From: Symsagittifera roscoffensis
Taxonomy: Eukaryota > Xenacoelomorpha > Acoela > Convolutidae
Assembly: GCF_963678635.1 (NCBI RefSeq)
Contig: NC_087071.1
Location: forward strand, 17,109,613 to 17,173,612
Direction: 5' to 3'
DNA length: 64,000 nucleotides
The position numbers and the translations under genes were made by a program. The notes under the pieces were generated by a model. That model was not told where the DNA came from. It saw only the letters and a program-made list of their open reading frames with translations, and did not search any database. The number at the start of each line of letters is the position of its first letter. Positions within the stretch are counted from its first letter, which is position 1. This document shows positions 1 through 11,513 of this stretch, piece by piece.

Positions 1-2237
1 TATTAAAAAATATTAAACTAATAAAAGTTTTATAAAATGTAAAATCACATGATGCAATATATAGATCAGAATACAACACCAAGGACGAACATCAAAAGAC
101 AAGACGACCCCACTACACTCGAGAGAGAATGACCAACTACAATCGATATGCCGCTCACAATCACAACTCAAAGGATTTAGAGTACGACTTGACCTCGCAG
201 AAAAGGACTTCATTGAACTAGACCAATGACCACCTCGATGTTCAAGTATACGTACAGATCCGAGTAACCAGGCATCCCCTCCACGCACAATCTCCACGCC
301 ATTCCCAAACTAGATCATACACAAAAGAAGTTCTCCACGCAGAACAGAAAAACCTGACATAGCAAACCATTCTGAAATCAGATTTGAGTTTGTTGCAAAG
401 ACGTAGTCGTTGTCACTAGAAGACACAACGTCTTATGTCTCTAATTCCAGCTTCCTGGAACTTCCCTAACAAAAGAGGAAACGGAAGAAAATTATGATGT
501 TCGCCAAAAACAAACGTCCATCATCCATCCTTCGAATTGCAGAAGAACTATTCTAAAAAACTCTGTAAAACCCGGATGGGTGGAACCTGATCTAAACTAC
601 ATTTTATGATTGGATAAATTAAATGTTTTACCAATGTAAAGTATTTAATATTAACCAATCATGATCCATCTAACTAACAACCCACTTATTTGTAAGTGCT
701 GAAGGTACTTGTAATTTCAGCACCAGAGAGATTTGAATTTAACTTAGAAATTAGTTGGACTCTCCCGAGCACTTCAGCAGCCGCAATAAACCAGTATACC
801 CTAGATCTATTGAGCCTAGCAGAGACTAGTTAAACAACCTGAGACTAGATAGTATAAGAGTAAGATTAGGATCGGTATTAGACTAAGAAGTTGCACGAAT
901 CTATCCGGCCGAAAATAAGATAGCGTGACGAGCAGACGGTGTACCCTATCCGAAATTACTCTATGAGTTACACTTCGGTCCTAACTCAATTTTATGATTG
1001 AAAATAATCCACAGTTTTCGATAAATGGTCTAAAAATGAAGAAACGATAGTTGTCAAGTTCAAGAAAGTTAATTAAACCGGATATAAGGGCCTAAGACTT
1101 GCGAGTTTCAGGTCCAAATAGAGTTTAAATTGAGCACTTCTGGAAAAAATATTACCGTCTGCTGTATTTTATACAAACCATGCTGTTAGCATAGTCGCTA
1201 AAGTACAACCACTGCTATGGGTGGTAATCCGCGACCATAAGAGTGAAATAATGGCTTGAAAAAATCGTTTTTTCCGTAGTAGTTTGATGTATGCGTTTAG
1301 AGGTATGTGATTAGGATTGAACTCATTTTATTTGTTCGTTATTTATGAAGCATACTACTTACTCTTATAAATGTAGGGTAGAAGTCTAGTGGGTACATTG
1401 TCTACCCTTTGTCTGTCCTTTTCTTTGGGACCTTTCTGTAAAAGTAATTATACTATGAGTTGATTTTGTATTTTGTTAGCACCGTTGAATGAATTAATTC
1501 TTTCTTTATTTTTTAACTAAAAATTCCAAGCTAATTTCATTTTAGGAGATTGTGATTTGATACAACACATTTTTCTTTAATTCTTGATTTTTGAAACCAG
1601 GGGCTGGTGGGAATAAGTTTTTGGCCTCTTATATAACAAATAGGATGTTGTATTTTAGTTTTTAGTTTTTTTTAATACTTTAGTTTTTTAGAATTTTAGT
1701 TTTACTGTTTTAGAGTTGCTGAGTGTGGAGAAAAATGTGCTTGGGGTTAGCCGATCAGAAGCCTCGCTCAAAGACTGCCTCAGTCATGCCTGTATTAGCA
1801 CACACTGGGACATGCGAGATTGTGCTACCAACTGTCTGGCGGTTATGATGGAGCGGTGTGCCTGTAGATTTACGGAAGAGAGTAAAATGGGGTAACCATG
1901 TTGTGAAACATGCGATAGTTTACCGGTCTTCTGATTTGTTTCAGCGCATTATTTATAAAACACTAAATAGGAGCAAGAAAAGCCGGTTGCTGTGTATTAA
2001 AGAAAATTCCTATCCTATTTGTTTTACTGAAAATAGCTAATAGTAACTCAAAAATATCTTGCAATTTTTAGAGATTTTTCTTTCATTTAATTTTTCTTTT
2101 TTTTGGTGGATGTGTGCCAAATAAAGCGACTTTATTTGTAATGATTGATTGCCATTGATTAATTAGGTAAGGCCCGTTTTTGGTAGTAATTGTTTTTTCA
2201 AATTTTAAATTTTTATGTATAAATTGTTTAAGTTAGT
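1..2237. other. gene-free left flank, possible LTR-element remnant
   Basis: No splice-consistent coding exon was found. The first ~960 bases differ from the rest: plus-strand C-rich, less T-rich, with an AATAAA near 788 inside a stretch (about 700-960) that reads like the U3/R/U5 part of an LTR. The preceding 500 bases contain short broken reading frames. No terminal repeats, primer-binding site or polypurine tract could be fixed, so the LTR reading is a guess. From about 1000 to 2237 only AT-rich sequence is seen. Confidence 0.3.
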
Positions 2238-2545
2238 TCTTGTGTTTTGTCACGATTTGAACATTTTTTTACTACAACTGAAAGTTCAGTAATTTGTAAA
2301 TATATTTCAAGTCTAACGTTGTTTTTTTTCACATTTTTTGCTACTTTTTACACAAGCAAAGCTTGTGTTATAGTATGAACTCTTTTTTTTTTCTTGTGTT
2401 TTGTCACGATTTGAACATTTTTTTACTACAACTGAAAGTTCAGTAATTTGTAAATATATTTCAAGTCTAACGTTGTTTTTTTTAAACATTTTTTGCTACT
2501 TTTTACACAAGCAAAGCTTGTTTTCACAAGCAAAGCTTGTGTTAT
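2238..2545 (+). repeat. 154-bp direct repeat, two copies, with 17-bp palindromes
   Basis: A block beginning tcttgtgttttgtcacg occurs at 2238 and again at 2392 (period 154). Each copy ends near the perfect palindrome CACAAGCAAAGCTTGTG. The second copy carries an extra partial palindrome. The block runs into the hairpin-bounded element that follows. Confidence 0.85.
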
Positions 2546-3225
2546 AGTATGAACTCTTTTTTTTTTCAACCCAAGTCGCAAATATTGTTGCGACGCAAAT
2601 ATTAATGCGACAAAATGTGTTCATTTTCGAAGTGTTCATTTTGATCAATAACCAGCTAATAAGTACAGCCAATGCTAAGGATATTAATATAGACTGTTAT
2701 TGTTCCGACTTTCGTAACGAAAGTAACGGAATATTTGTGCTGGGGGTGGGTTTTTTTTCTTCAGACAAATTTCGACTTTTTAGCTAGCCATTTTTGACAC
2801 ATTTTTTTTGATATCAATCGAAAGCTATTGTTGTGCTGAGCTTAAATTTGAAACGATATTTCACCTGTGATCATTTTTTTGTAAAGTTATGGGGGTTTAA
2901 AGATTGCCATTTTGGCCAATTTGTGACAATTAACGCGCGATATTTTTCGCGCTATTAACGCGTAGTCGGAGATTTAATCCGTCTTAGAAATCATTCCAAA
3001 TTGGTTGAAAGAAGCTTATTTACCATTTTTGATTTGTTACAAGTAGCGAAATTTATGCTTTTGTAGTTTATATGGCGTGTGGGGTGATGATTTTCATAGA
3101 AAAGATTTTCATTTTTTTTATTACATTTAATTTGTTAATGATATTTATGTTATTACTGCTCCAAAAACATTAAAAGGAAGTCGGAACATTCAGGGCTTCG
3201 CCCTGATACGAGCTGTCTTGTGTTA
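2515..3225 (+). repeat. hairpin-bounded dispersed element (family H1)
   Basis: The left side has the palindrome CACAAGCAAAGCTTGTG followed by a T-run and 'caacccaagtcgcaaat'. The right end is the hairpin CAGGGCTTCGCCCTG followed by 'atacgagctgtcttg'. Left-end relatives lie near 30055, 32195 and 63175. Right-end relatives lie near 11090, 27330 (inverted), 44350 and 58360. No coding capacity is seen. It is probably a non-autonomous mobile element; its class is not resolved. Confidence 0.6.
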
Positions 3226-3595
3226 TTTTCAATTTGTTCAATTTGATTCATCGCGGTATGATTTTTGTTTGATTTTCCCGAAGTTCATTTCACTTTATTA
3301 AAAAAGGAAATGAAACTCCACTATCGAACTGCAAAATTTTGAAGACAACGTTAGAGGTCCGTGGTTTCAATATGTAATTGCGCTAATTTTTTTGCTATTG
3401 AGAGCTTAGTTTCTCTACAGACGTGTTTGTTTTTTCTTGATTGTTAATTTATTTTTGCCGCGTTTTGCTTGTGTTTGCGAAGTGCGGCTACGACTGTGTC
3501 TTAACTTTTTCAAACTAAACTTGCCCATCGCTGTTGATCGCAGCCTTTTGAACAAGAAGTAGATCCTACGGAACTATCGTGTATTTCTCTTCTAG

Positions 3596-5428
3596 TTCCA
3601 ATCACAATATACTGACAGATTTTTCGAATATGATTCTAATTTTGATGAAAGATTCAACTGTTTACGTGCTTGGATCTGTGTGCAAACTCATCCAAATCAC
3701 ATGCGAAAACGAGATAAATGACTGTCTGTCTGAGACTTATGCGGAAGAGTTTTTCAACCATTGTTCATGCTTTTGCGATGACGTAATCCACAGTGAGATG
3801 ATGCAATTGATGGAGAATTGTAGCATTATGAGAAAGTATGTGAGCAAAGAAGTATTCATGCGTACCTTGGAATCAGATTTATGCAGGTACGAAATGGCTT
3901 AATGTTTCAGCTAGTTTTCTGTTGTTGTTTTTTGAAAGCCAATTGAGGTTTGCAGCTATGTTATTTAAAGAAAAATCGTAGGCATGGCATTTGAGGGGTC
4001 GAATTTTGAGGTACTGATTGTTTTACAAAACGGAGAGAAGATCCCAAGGTTTTGGAGATTTTAAAGATTTGGTAACAGCCTGCGGATCAACTGATCGCCA
4101 GTCTATACCCCGTTCTCTCATGGTTTTTTTCAAGGGGGTAGATATTAATTATGAATTATGAGCAATTTGAAGGTTTCAACTGAATCCAAATCTGCTTTCA
4201 GCTATCAGACAAAGTCACTGGCCGCTAAGCTTCTCTGCATATCTGCGAATGATAATCAGACTGCTGATTCTCAGCTTAAGACTGAGAGCGAAAAAAAGCA
4301 ATTGTTAACTTCAGATGGTAAAAAGTTGGTGGTCCCTGATTGGCTGGAGAAATTTCTAAGTGACTCATCAAGTGACAGAATGCTAGTTCATCACATTGAG
4401 GTATGGAGTAAATGCAAGAGGTTCAAGCAAAATTTAATTTACAAACGAATGAAGCCAGTAGCGCAGTAGCGGTTTGATGACAGCCTAGAAATTTAATTTT
4501 TGCTATCATGAAAAAAACCAATTTGAGACCTGATGCGCAGCGTTTCACTTCAAGAAATTCTGGCTCTTTGTCAACCCTTAGTTGAAAATTTGCTAATTCA
4601 GTTATTGATCACATTGTCCTTTTGTAACGCTATGTGGACCATTTAAAAAATCCAAACAAGTTCGGTCCCCTTGCACAACCCTGAGAAATCTTCCGGTTCC
4701 ATGGTTATGAAATTTGGCTGAAGGATAAAAGTCAGCTTTTCTCCAGCACCTTATATAAACTTAAGTTTTAGGTTTTTTGGTGTAATGTGTGGTTTCACAC
4801 AGTGGCGGATCTAGAACTTTCTCGAGGGGGGTGGGGGTGTGGATTTTTGGGCACTTTTTGATAAATTTTGACTAAAAAATTGCGTTTTTTTGGCACGTGC
4901 TCCCCCTCAAAATTAGTATATATTGGCGCCGAAGGAGCCATTAGAAAAAATTTACGGTCTGTCACCAAAAATGGATATCTAAAATAGTACAAAAGGGGGA
5001 CGCTTTGGGTCGGCAGGAGGTCTAATCCCCGAGGGGGGGGGGTGCCCCCCCCCTAAATTCGCCTCTGGTTTCACAAATTAGCTATGAGGACCAAATTTGT
5101 TTGTAGTAGCCGAGCAAGTCTAATGACCAAATTTCACAACAGTGGGAAAGTTTGCTAGTAATCGGAACCAAAAGCCTGAAAGTTGAATTTCTCCGTTTTA
5201 ATAATAATAAAAGTTGTGGTAATAATAACACCTGTCTAAGGATAGTCATTTTCTGTAATTTCTTTTCTGAACTTCATTTTTTGTCTGTTTTTTTTTCAGG
5301 TTGCGATCGGAAGGCGGACTGAAGAAGTTGTTAGTGAACAAGAGCGGAAGTGGACTTCATTCATTCATGTATGTGAACAAGTAATGGCCGAATCACAAGC
5401 TGTTCACGTCGCCATGGATTGCTATTAG
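3596..5428 (+). CDS. last three exons of an unrecognised gene (unit 1 copy)
   Basis: Three plus-strand exons fit together in phase. Exon 1 is 3596-3886 (acceptor tctcttctag, donor AG|GTACGA, 291 nt, phase 2 at both ends). Exon 2 is 4202-4400 (acceptor tctgctttcag, donor GAG|GTATGG, leaving phase 0). The last exon is 5300-5428 (acceptor after a long T-run, phase 0, ending in TAG). The spliced tail is about 206 residues. The first part is Cys-rich and looks helical (HEAT/armadillo-like by eye), and the second has an acidic-lysine segment around PDWLEKFLSD. I do not recognise the family. Earlier exons must lie left of the window, since none was found in 1-3595. An AATAAA at 5821 could serve polyadenylation. 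Alternative ends: exon 2 also reads on to a TAG at 4469 if unspliced, and the last exon has a possible donor CAA|GTAATG at 5381 if the gene continues. Confidence 0.55.
4800..5067. mobile_element. hAT-type MITE with 8-bp target duplication (unit 1)
   Basis: The element starts CAGTGGCGGATCT and ends with the imperfect inverse AAATTCGCCTCTG. It is flanked on both sides by the 8-bp direct repeat GTTTCACA (4792-4799 and 5068-5075). An 8-bp duplication with short CAG...CTG termini fits the hAT superfamily. It is 268 bp long, non-coding, with a G-run against a C-run near the right end. It lies in the intron between the second and third exons of the gene tail. Related partial copies lie at about 44195-44340, 45690-46030 and 49305-49640. 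Confidence 0.8.
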
Positions 5429-7274
5429 AGTTTCGATTCGATAATTTGTCTGTCAGTCGTACTAAAATATGATTCTCTTCAGATAGTTGCGCTGTGATTG
5501 GTTTCCATATAGAAATTAATTCAGGGTCATTTTTGTTGTGTTATGAGTTGCATATTGATTGCAGTCTGAAAATATGCGAGAATTGCTGCTTAATAATGAA
5601 TATGAAAAATACAGTTTCATTGGATTTTGCTTTTGAACGTTGAAGTAAGCGGGATGATAGATTCATAGTGCTAAGCAAGTAACAAAATAAGGGTTTCTCG
5701 AAAATCAGTCTATAGTTGTTTAAGTGTTTCTTGACGGAATTTAGTTTCATACAGGTCCGCAATTTTCCCTATTCTTTGGAATGTTGCTCGAATCGAAACA
5801 AGACCATGTATATTTTGATGAATAAATAGGGTGAGTTTAATCGTATTTAAGGATTGCGTTTCTTTTTCAACGATCTTGCTTGTAAGTCAGCTACTATAAT
5901 TTTTGTAGTAAAGTCAGCTTCTAGAATTTTTGTAGTATAGTCAGCTACTAGATGTTTTTCTTACAGTTGGCTCATTTCAAGTCAAGTATCTTGTCCCGAA
6001 AGATTTTGAATTTCCTACGTTGTTAGCAATTTTGCAACGTTTTCGGCAAGGCTCTATCTTAGTTGTTTTCTCATTTAACTGTTTCCATTTTTTTAGAAAC
6101 AGCATTTGAAGTTTTTTTTAAAAAAATAGAGACCGTTTTAGTGTCAATTTTCAGTGTTTTTCAGTTAATCTATACAGTATAGAAAATCAGTTTCTTGTTA
6201 TCGGGAACAAATTTTCTTGAAAAATTTTTATAAGGATTTTTTTGTGCTGTAATTACTATTTTATGTAATTGCAAGTATTATTGATTTTCTCATGTAATTT
6301 TGCTTACCCCTGCTCGCATATTTTTTCCATTTTTGTTTCATTTGAAAGTTTCCTTCGGTCCACATGATTTATCAAAGTTTTGGTGGTGTCAATGTCTTAT
6401 AGTATTTGTCTATGTTTTCGGCTCAATGGTCGTCTTCCCACTTATTGTCGGCTTAGCAGACGCTCGATAAATGGTAACGGCGTATTTAATGCTGGTATTT
6501 GTGTTACCGACTGTTTTTCTGTTATTGAATTTTTCATTTGTTCCAAAAAAATGTTTTTTCAATACTTTTTCTTCGACTTAGTTCTTTCCGTCTCTTAGTT
6601 GTCACCGTCCGGCGTGTGAAAGGTTGCAACTCTAAATGTTTTTGTGCACAATTTTTTCTGATTGTTTTGCATTTTCAAGTAAGTTTTTTTGACGTAGTTG
6701 AAAGCTAAAGGAATTTTTTCTAATTTCAGTGATTTGCAATTGTTGTCAAATCGTAAAATAGGTTTTCCTGGCAAACAACTCAAAAGTATGTTTTTTCTGC
6801 TAACCAAATTTAAACCAAGCTCAAAAAAATTCAGGAATGGTCCATTTCTGGAATGACAAGAATCCTTGTGCAGGAACTGATGTTTTTTACAGAGTTTTGT
6901 TTTCTATAGCGAACTAACGAAAAACTTCAACTCATCTCTGTATTCGAAATTTGAATTGGACATTTAACATCAAAGGAAGAGTTAGTTTTCTTGCTCTTTT
7001 ACATTAGTTGAAAATTGTAGTTTTTTTACCTGACCTGTTTGATGTTTTTTTTTGCTGTGAATTTTACCATTTTTTGCAACCAATATGTACGAAGGTTCTG
7101 TACTAGCGATCACATTGTGTACCATTGATTAGGTTGTGTATCCACGATTATTTGTCATTTTTAAGTATACTTGAAATCGGGAACCAGATTTTTTTCCGTA
7201 AACAACATTTTACAAATCGTAAAAAATAACGTGCAGTTACTTATACCTTGAGGCTCCCGACATGCTCAGTTTTA
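5429..7274. other. non-coding stretch downstream of the gene tail
   Basis: AT-rich sequence with only short, poorly biased reading frames. A possible poly(A) signal AATAAA sits at 5821. A segment around 6380-6600 resembles 23930-24220 at low identity (shared 'gctcgataaatg'), so it is probably old repeat. Confidence 0.4.
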
Positions 7275-7807
7275 ACGAATCATGAACTTAGTGAAAATTT
7301 TTTCATAGGTTTTGGTGATTTTTTTTTGTTAAGAAAAGTCTAAAATTTGTTCACGATAAAGTTTGATTTTTTGCGGTTTGACGTTTGGTTACTTTTTCGT
7401 CGTATGAAGTTTAATTTATTTTTATAGGTTCAGTTCATTTCTTTTGTTGAAAGGAAGGCAAAATCAACTATCGTGAACAGTGAACATCAAAAGTGAAAAG
7501 GTCACAAAAAACGTGATCGACTTCTAGTTTCGTGTCACAAAAAAACGTTATTCTCCTAAGTGGATTCCAATTTTCAGATTTACCAGCGTGATAATAAATT
7601 TACGTATCGATCAAGTTTTCTCAAATTGGGTTAATTTTATCAAAAAGTACAATTCATAATTTTTTCCTCAAATTCAAAGAGCTTCAAGGTAGTTATTTTT
7701 TCTTTAAATTTCGAAACACGATGTTTTTCTTTCAAAAAACAAGTTATTTTTTTCCCGTTTACTTGCGTTCATGATTCTTTTCCAACTGTCTGCTGACTAT
7801 ATTTTGA
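7275..7807 (+). repeat. dispersed repeat family A (copy in unit 1)
   Basis: A roughly 450-500-bp repeat containing, in order, 'cctttgttaaa', 'ctatcgaacag'-like, 'gtgatcgacttctagtttcg', 'ttgatccagttttctcaa'-like and 'attcaaagagctt', ending in the small hairpin CCAACTGTCTGTTGG (here mutated) and 'ctatgttttt'. About ten copies are in the window, all plus strand. No coding capacity is seen. Confidence 0.75.
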
Positions 7808-8155
7808 AAAGGTGAAACCACTGTCATTTAGGTAGTAATTAGATTGAGTTCAATTTAAGTAGTATTTTTTCGTTTTCGTCCCTATATCCGTCGATTCATT
7901 TATCTTTTTTTAGCTTACCTCGCCAATCATGGATTTTTGTTTCGATCTAAACTGTTTGCCCCTCAGTCATGATTTAATGCTTTTCTAAGGCTATTTATGA
8001 ACATTATCCGATACAAACCTGAAGTTTTTATAGATTTAGTTTTTCAATTTTTTTAATGATAGTTTTAGGAGTCGATGAACTTAGTTCAGGCTCTGTTAAA
8101 GTTCGTTATGATTTTTTGTTTTCTTTTCAAATCAGGAAATTTTTCTGTTGGCTTG

Positions 8156-10784
8156 TTGTTGTTGTTGTTAGCCCACGCGGGTCGGGTTGGGTTCTTCTGT
8201 CTCCGGGTCAAGGAACTTAGCAACCTCTACCGGCCGAAGCCACAGGTCTGCTGGGGTGAGTGGGGAGGGGTTTTGGGAGCAGTTGAAAAGGTGACATGTT
8301 GTGTGGGGGGCAAGGGAACAGGTTGGGCAAAGGTGGGAGATGGAGCTGTCGATGCGGGATAGGTAAGTGTTAAGGAGCCGGCTGTAGCCAGACCGGAGTT
8401 GGGAGAGCTTACAGCGCGTGGGACGTGGGAGAGATTTTTCAGAGGGGTCAATCTTTGGTGGAGGGATACAAATAACTTTAGACGGAGGGGTTTCGGCTAG
8501 GAACTTGGTTACATGGGAGGTATGGTTGTCTTTTAAAATTGGTTTGTAGTAGTTAAAAATAAAAGTGGAGACTTCGTCTCTGTCGTCCAGAACTAGAGGG
8601 TGGTTTGCGTAGACTGAAAAGTCGGTTAAAATTTTCTGGGTGTCTTCTTTGAAGCAGCTTATAATTGAGGGGCGAAGTAGACGGGGAGGAGGGGGATGTG
8701 AATGTATAAAATTAATGGGATGGTGGGAACGATAGGTAGAGATAAAAAATTGAGATGACAGAAGGGTATGGTGGTCTTTGACCGTTAGGATTTAGGATTC
8801 ACTGTGCAGGTGGGCAGTGGAACTCATTAGATTTGATCCAGTAACAACGCGAAGTGATTGGTTTTGGGCAACCTGCAGGCAATTTATGGAGGTGTTACTT
8901 GATGCGTGGGACCATGCGGGGGCTGCATAGTCAAGTATGGGGCGAATCAAAGCTTTAAAAGTTAGGAGGAGGGTTTCTTTGGAGTGACCCCAGGTTGATC
9001 CTGCTAATGCCTTCAGGATTCCGATCCTGCGTCTGGCCTTTTCAGCGGATTGTTTGCAGTGAGTGGCAAAACAAAGTGTTGGATCAAATGTCACCCCTAA
9101 GATTGTTGGATTTTTGTTTAGGGGTAGCGCCTCGTTATTTAAAAGAACACTAGGTGTTTTATTAAATTCTTTGTTTTAAGAGGAGAAAAGTGTAACTGAT
9201 CCTTTAGAGGACGCGAAACTTAGTTTGCGTGAGGTGAAAAAATCGTAGAGCCTTTTTAGGTAGCTATTGATGGAGTTTGAGGCGATATCAATATTGGAAC
9301 TGCTTGCGAAGGGGTGGAAATCGTCTGCATACGAAACAAGGTTTACATTATCGGGAGGTGGCGGTGCATCATGGACATAAAAATTGAAGAGTGTGGGTGA
9401 TAAAACAGAACCTTGGGGTACGCCACAGTGGATTATTCGATGGGGCGATGTGTGTTCACGGAATGAGGTGGCAGCCTGTCGACCATTAAGGTAATTACTT
9501 AGCCAGCGGACTAGACTTCTTGGGAGGGGAGTGTCATGAACGAGTTCCACAAGTGAGCGATGACACACCATGTCGAAAGCCTTAGATAAGTCAAGTGTGG
9601 CCAGTACCGTACGTTTAGGGGGGCGATTTTGGTTAAAACCGTCTGAAATGTAAATTTCGAGAGTGGAGAGTGCTGTGGTGGTGGAGTGAAAAGGGCGGAA
9701 GCCGTGTTGGTGTTTGGCGTTGGGGAGATGTTTGGTAAAGATGGGGTGAACGAGCCTCTCCAGAATTTTAACTGCTGGGCAGAGTAAGGATATAGGTCTG
9801 TAAGATGTTGATTGTTTAAGATCCTTATTGGGCTTTGGAAGCGGTGCAATTTTTGAATTTTTCCAAATTTGGGGGATAATGTTTTCGGACAAAGAGATAT
9901 TAAAAAGGTATGTTAAGTATTGAGTAGCAAGTCGGCCGAGATGTTTAAGATGTATATTACAAAGGCCGTCGGGACCTAGCGCTCGCGATGGTTTGCTGTC
10001 TGCAATGGCTTGTTTAGTATTTTCAGGGGTAAAAATTGGGCTGTCTGACAGCGGTAGTTTGGCAATTTTTCTTCTCGTTATACGAAGGAGTTTGTCAGAG
10101 GCGTGGGGTCTGGCATTGGTGAATTGTTTGTTAAAAGAGCTGGTAATATCACGAGGTGAGTGTATGGGTTTAGAACCAAAAGTAATGGGGTGTCTTCCTG
10201 CCACGGGCTTAGATCCATTTAAGGAGCGTACCACTTTCCAGAACTTTCTGGCACCAGTGCGGTAGTCGCAAGTCCGGAGGAATTCTCGCCATTTATTTTC
10301 TTTGTCCTTTGCTGTCTGTTTCATGAGTCTACAGTTCAGTTGGGATATGACTTCTGGGGGGAGATTTTGTTGTCGGCTTAAATCTCTTTCGGCGGCAAGG
10401 GCAGTAGACTCGGGGGAAAGAGAGGGAGTGAAGTGGCGAATACGGCCAGCGGGGATGTGGTGGCGTGCTGCCCTGAGCACCAGGTCCCTCAAGAATTTCT
10501 CTCCGGCGGCAACTCCGGAAGGTGGAACCGCTGAAAAGAAACCCTCCTCAATTTCCTCTGTGAATTTGATCCAATCTGCTTTTAAAAAATTTATAAAAGT
10601 CCTTTTAGGTGAAAAATTTATAAAATCATCCAAGGGTAGTTCTAGAAGAATGGGTAGGTGATCTGATCCTAGAGATTTAATTGGGGTCCATGATGTGGAG
10701 AGTAAGAGCGATTGGGATGCGAGGGAAATATCTGGTGACGAGAGTTGGTTTTCTGAGTTAAAAGGGATTCTGGTTTGTGTGTCA
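8156..10784 (-). pseudogene. 5'-truncated copy of Jockey/CR1-like retrotransposon (unit 1)
   Basis: This is the same element as 16079-19825, cut at 10784 by the duplication junction, so the 2A-like motif, zinc finger and most of the endonuclease are missing. The main frame (9176-10633) covers the reverse transcriptase, with the palm motif YADD and the LDLSKAFD block. It ends at the same in-frame TAA as unit 2 (9176-9178). Downstream (8792-9094 and beyond) this copy has an extra stop where unit 2 reads SEI (8790-8795), so the C-terminal zinc-knuckle region is also broken. The 3' end abuts a (TTG)n tract on the plus strand, that is a (CAA)n tail, preceded by TTCTGTTGGCTTG at 8143-8155. Confidence 0.9.
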
Positions 10785-11089
10785 TAAAGTTATGGGGGTT
10801 TAAAGATTGCCATTTTGGCCAATTTGGGACAATTAATGGGCGATATTTCGCGCTATTAACGCGTAGTCGGAGATTTAATCCGTCTCAGAAATAATTCCAA
10901 ATTGGTTGAAAGAAAATTGTTTGCCATTTTTGATTTGTTACAAGGAGCGAAATTTATGCTTTTGTAGTTTATATGGCGTGTAGGGGGATGATTTTCATCG
11001 AAAATATTTTCATTTTTTTTATTACATTTAATTTGTTAATGATATTTATGTTTTTACTGCTCCAAAAACATTAAAAGGCAGTCGGAACA

Positions 11090-11122
11090 TTCAGGGCTTC
11101 GCCCTGATACGAGCAGTCTTGT
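11090..11122 (+). repeat. H1 right-end hairpin (unit 2)
   Basis: Carries CAGGGCTTCGCCCTG followed by 'atacgagcagtcttg', as at 3181-3220. It is the right end of the truncated H1 element that begins unit 2. Confidence 0.7.
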
Positions 11123-11513
11123 GTTATTTTCAATTTGTTCAATTTGATTCATCGCGGTATGATTTTTGTTTGATTTTTTCAAAGTTCATTTCACTTTATT
11201 GAAAAAGGAAATAAAACTCCACTATCGAACTGCAAAATTTTGAAGACAAAATTATGAATAACTCAACGTTAGAGGTCCGTGGTTTCAATATGTAATTCCA
11301 CTAATTTTTTTGCTATTGAGAGCTTAGTTTCTCTACAGACGTTTTTGTTTTTTCTTGACTGTTAATTTCTTTTTGCCGCGTTTTGCTTGAGTTTGCGAAG
11401 TGCAGCTTCGACTGTGTCTTAACTTTTTCAAACTAAACTTGCCCATCGCTGTTGATCGCAGCCTTTTGAACAAGAAGTAGATCCTACGGAACTATCGTGT
11501 ATTTCACTTCTAG

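Larger units (their letters stand above)
2882..10784 (+). repeat. 7.9-kb direct tandem duplication, unit 1
   Basis: The sequence from 'taaagttatggggg' at 2882 recurs from 10785, immediately after the point where the minus-strand retrotransposon of unit 1 is cut off at 'gtgtgtca'. The offset is 7903 at the left edge, 7918 by 3.6 kb and 7923 by 8 kb because of small indels. The unit contains the tail of a gene, a MITE and the 3' 2.6 kb of a Jockey-like element. Confidence 0.95.

Noticed and set aside
2346-2545. Repeated palindromes as a CRISPR array
   Set aside because: There are too few repeats, the spacers are not unique, and the context is eukaryotic introns and retroelements.
4158-4469. 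103-codon ORF taken as an intact small gene
   Set aside because: Its first 14 codons precede a strong acceptor and its end passes a good donor. Phase matching with neighbours shows it is an internal exon.
8227-8451. 74-codon minus-strand frame (repeated at 16150)
   Set aside because: Alternative frame over the C-terminal knuckle of the retrotransposon.
9993-10661. Plus-strand open frames of 90 and 119 codons (repeated at 17916-18584)
   Set aside because: They lie antisense to the reverse-transcriptase frame of the retrotransposon and are open only because of its codon use.
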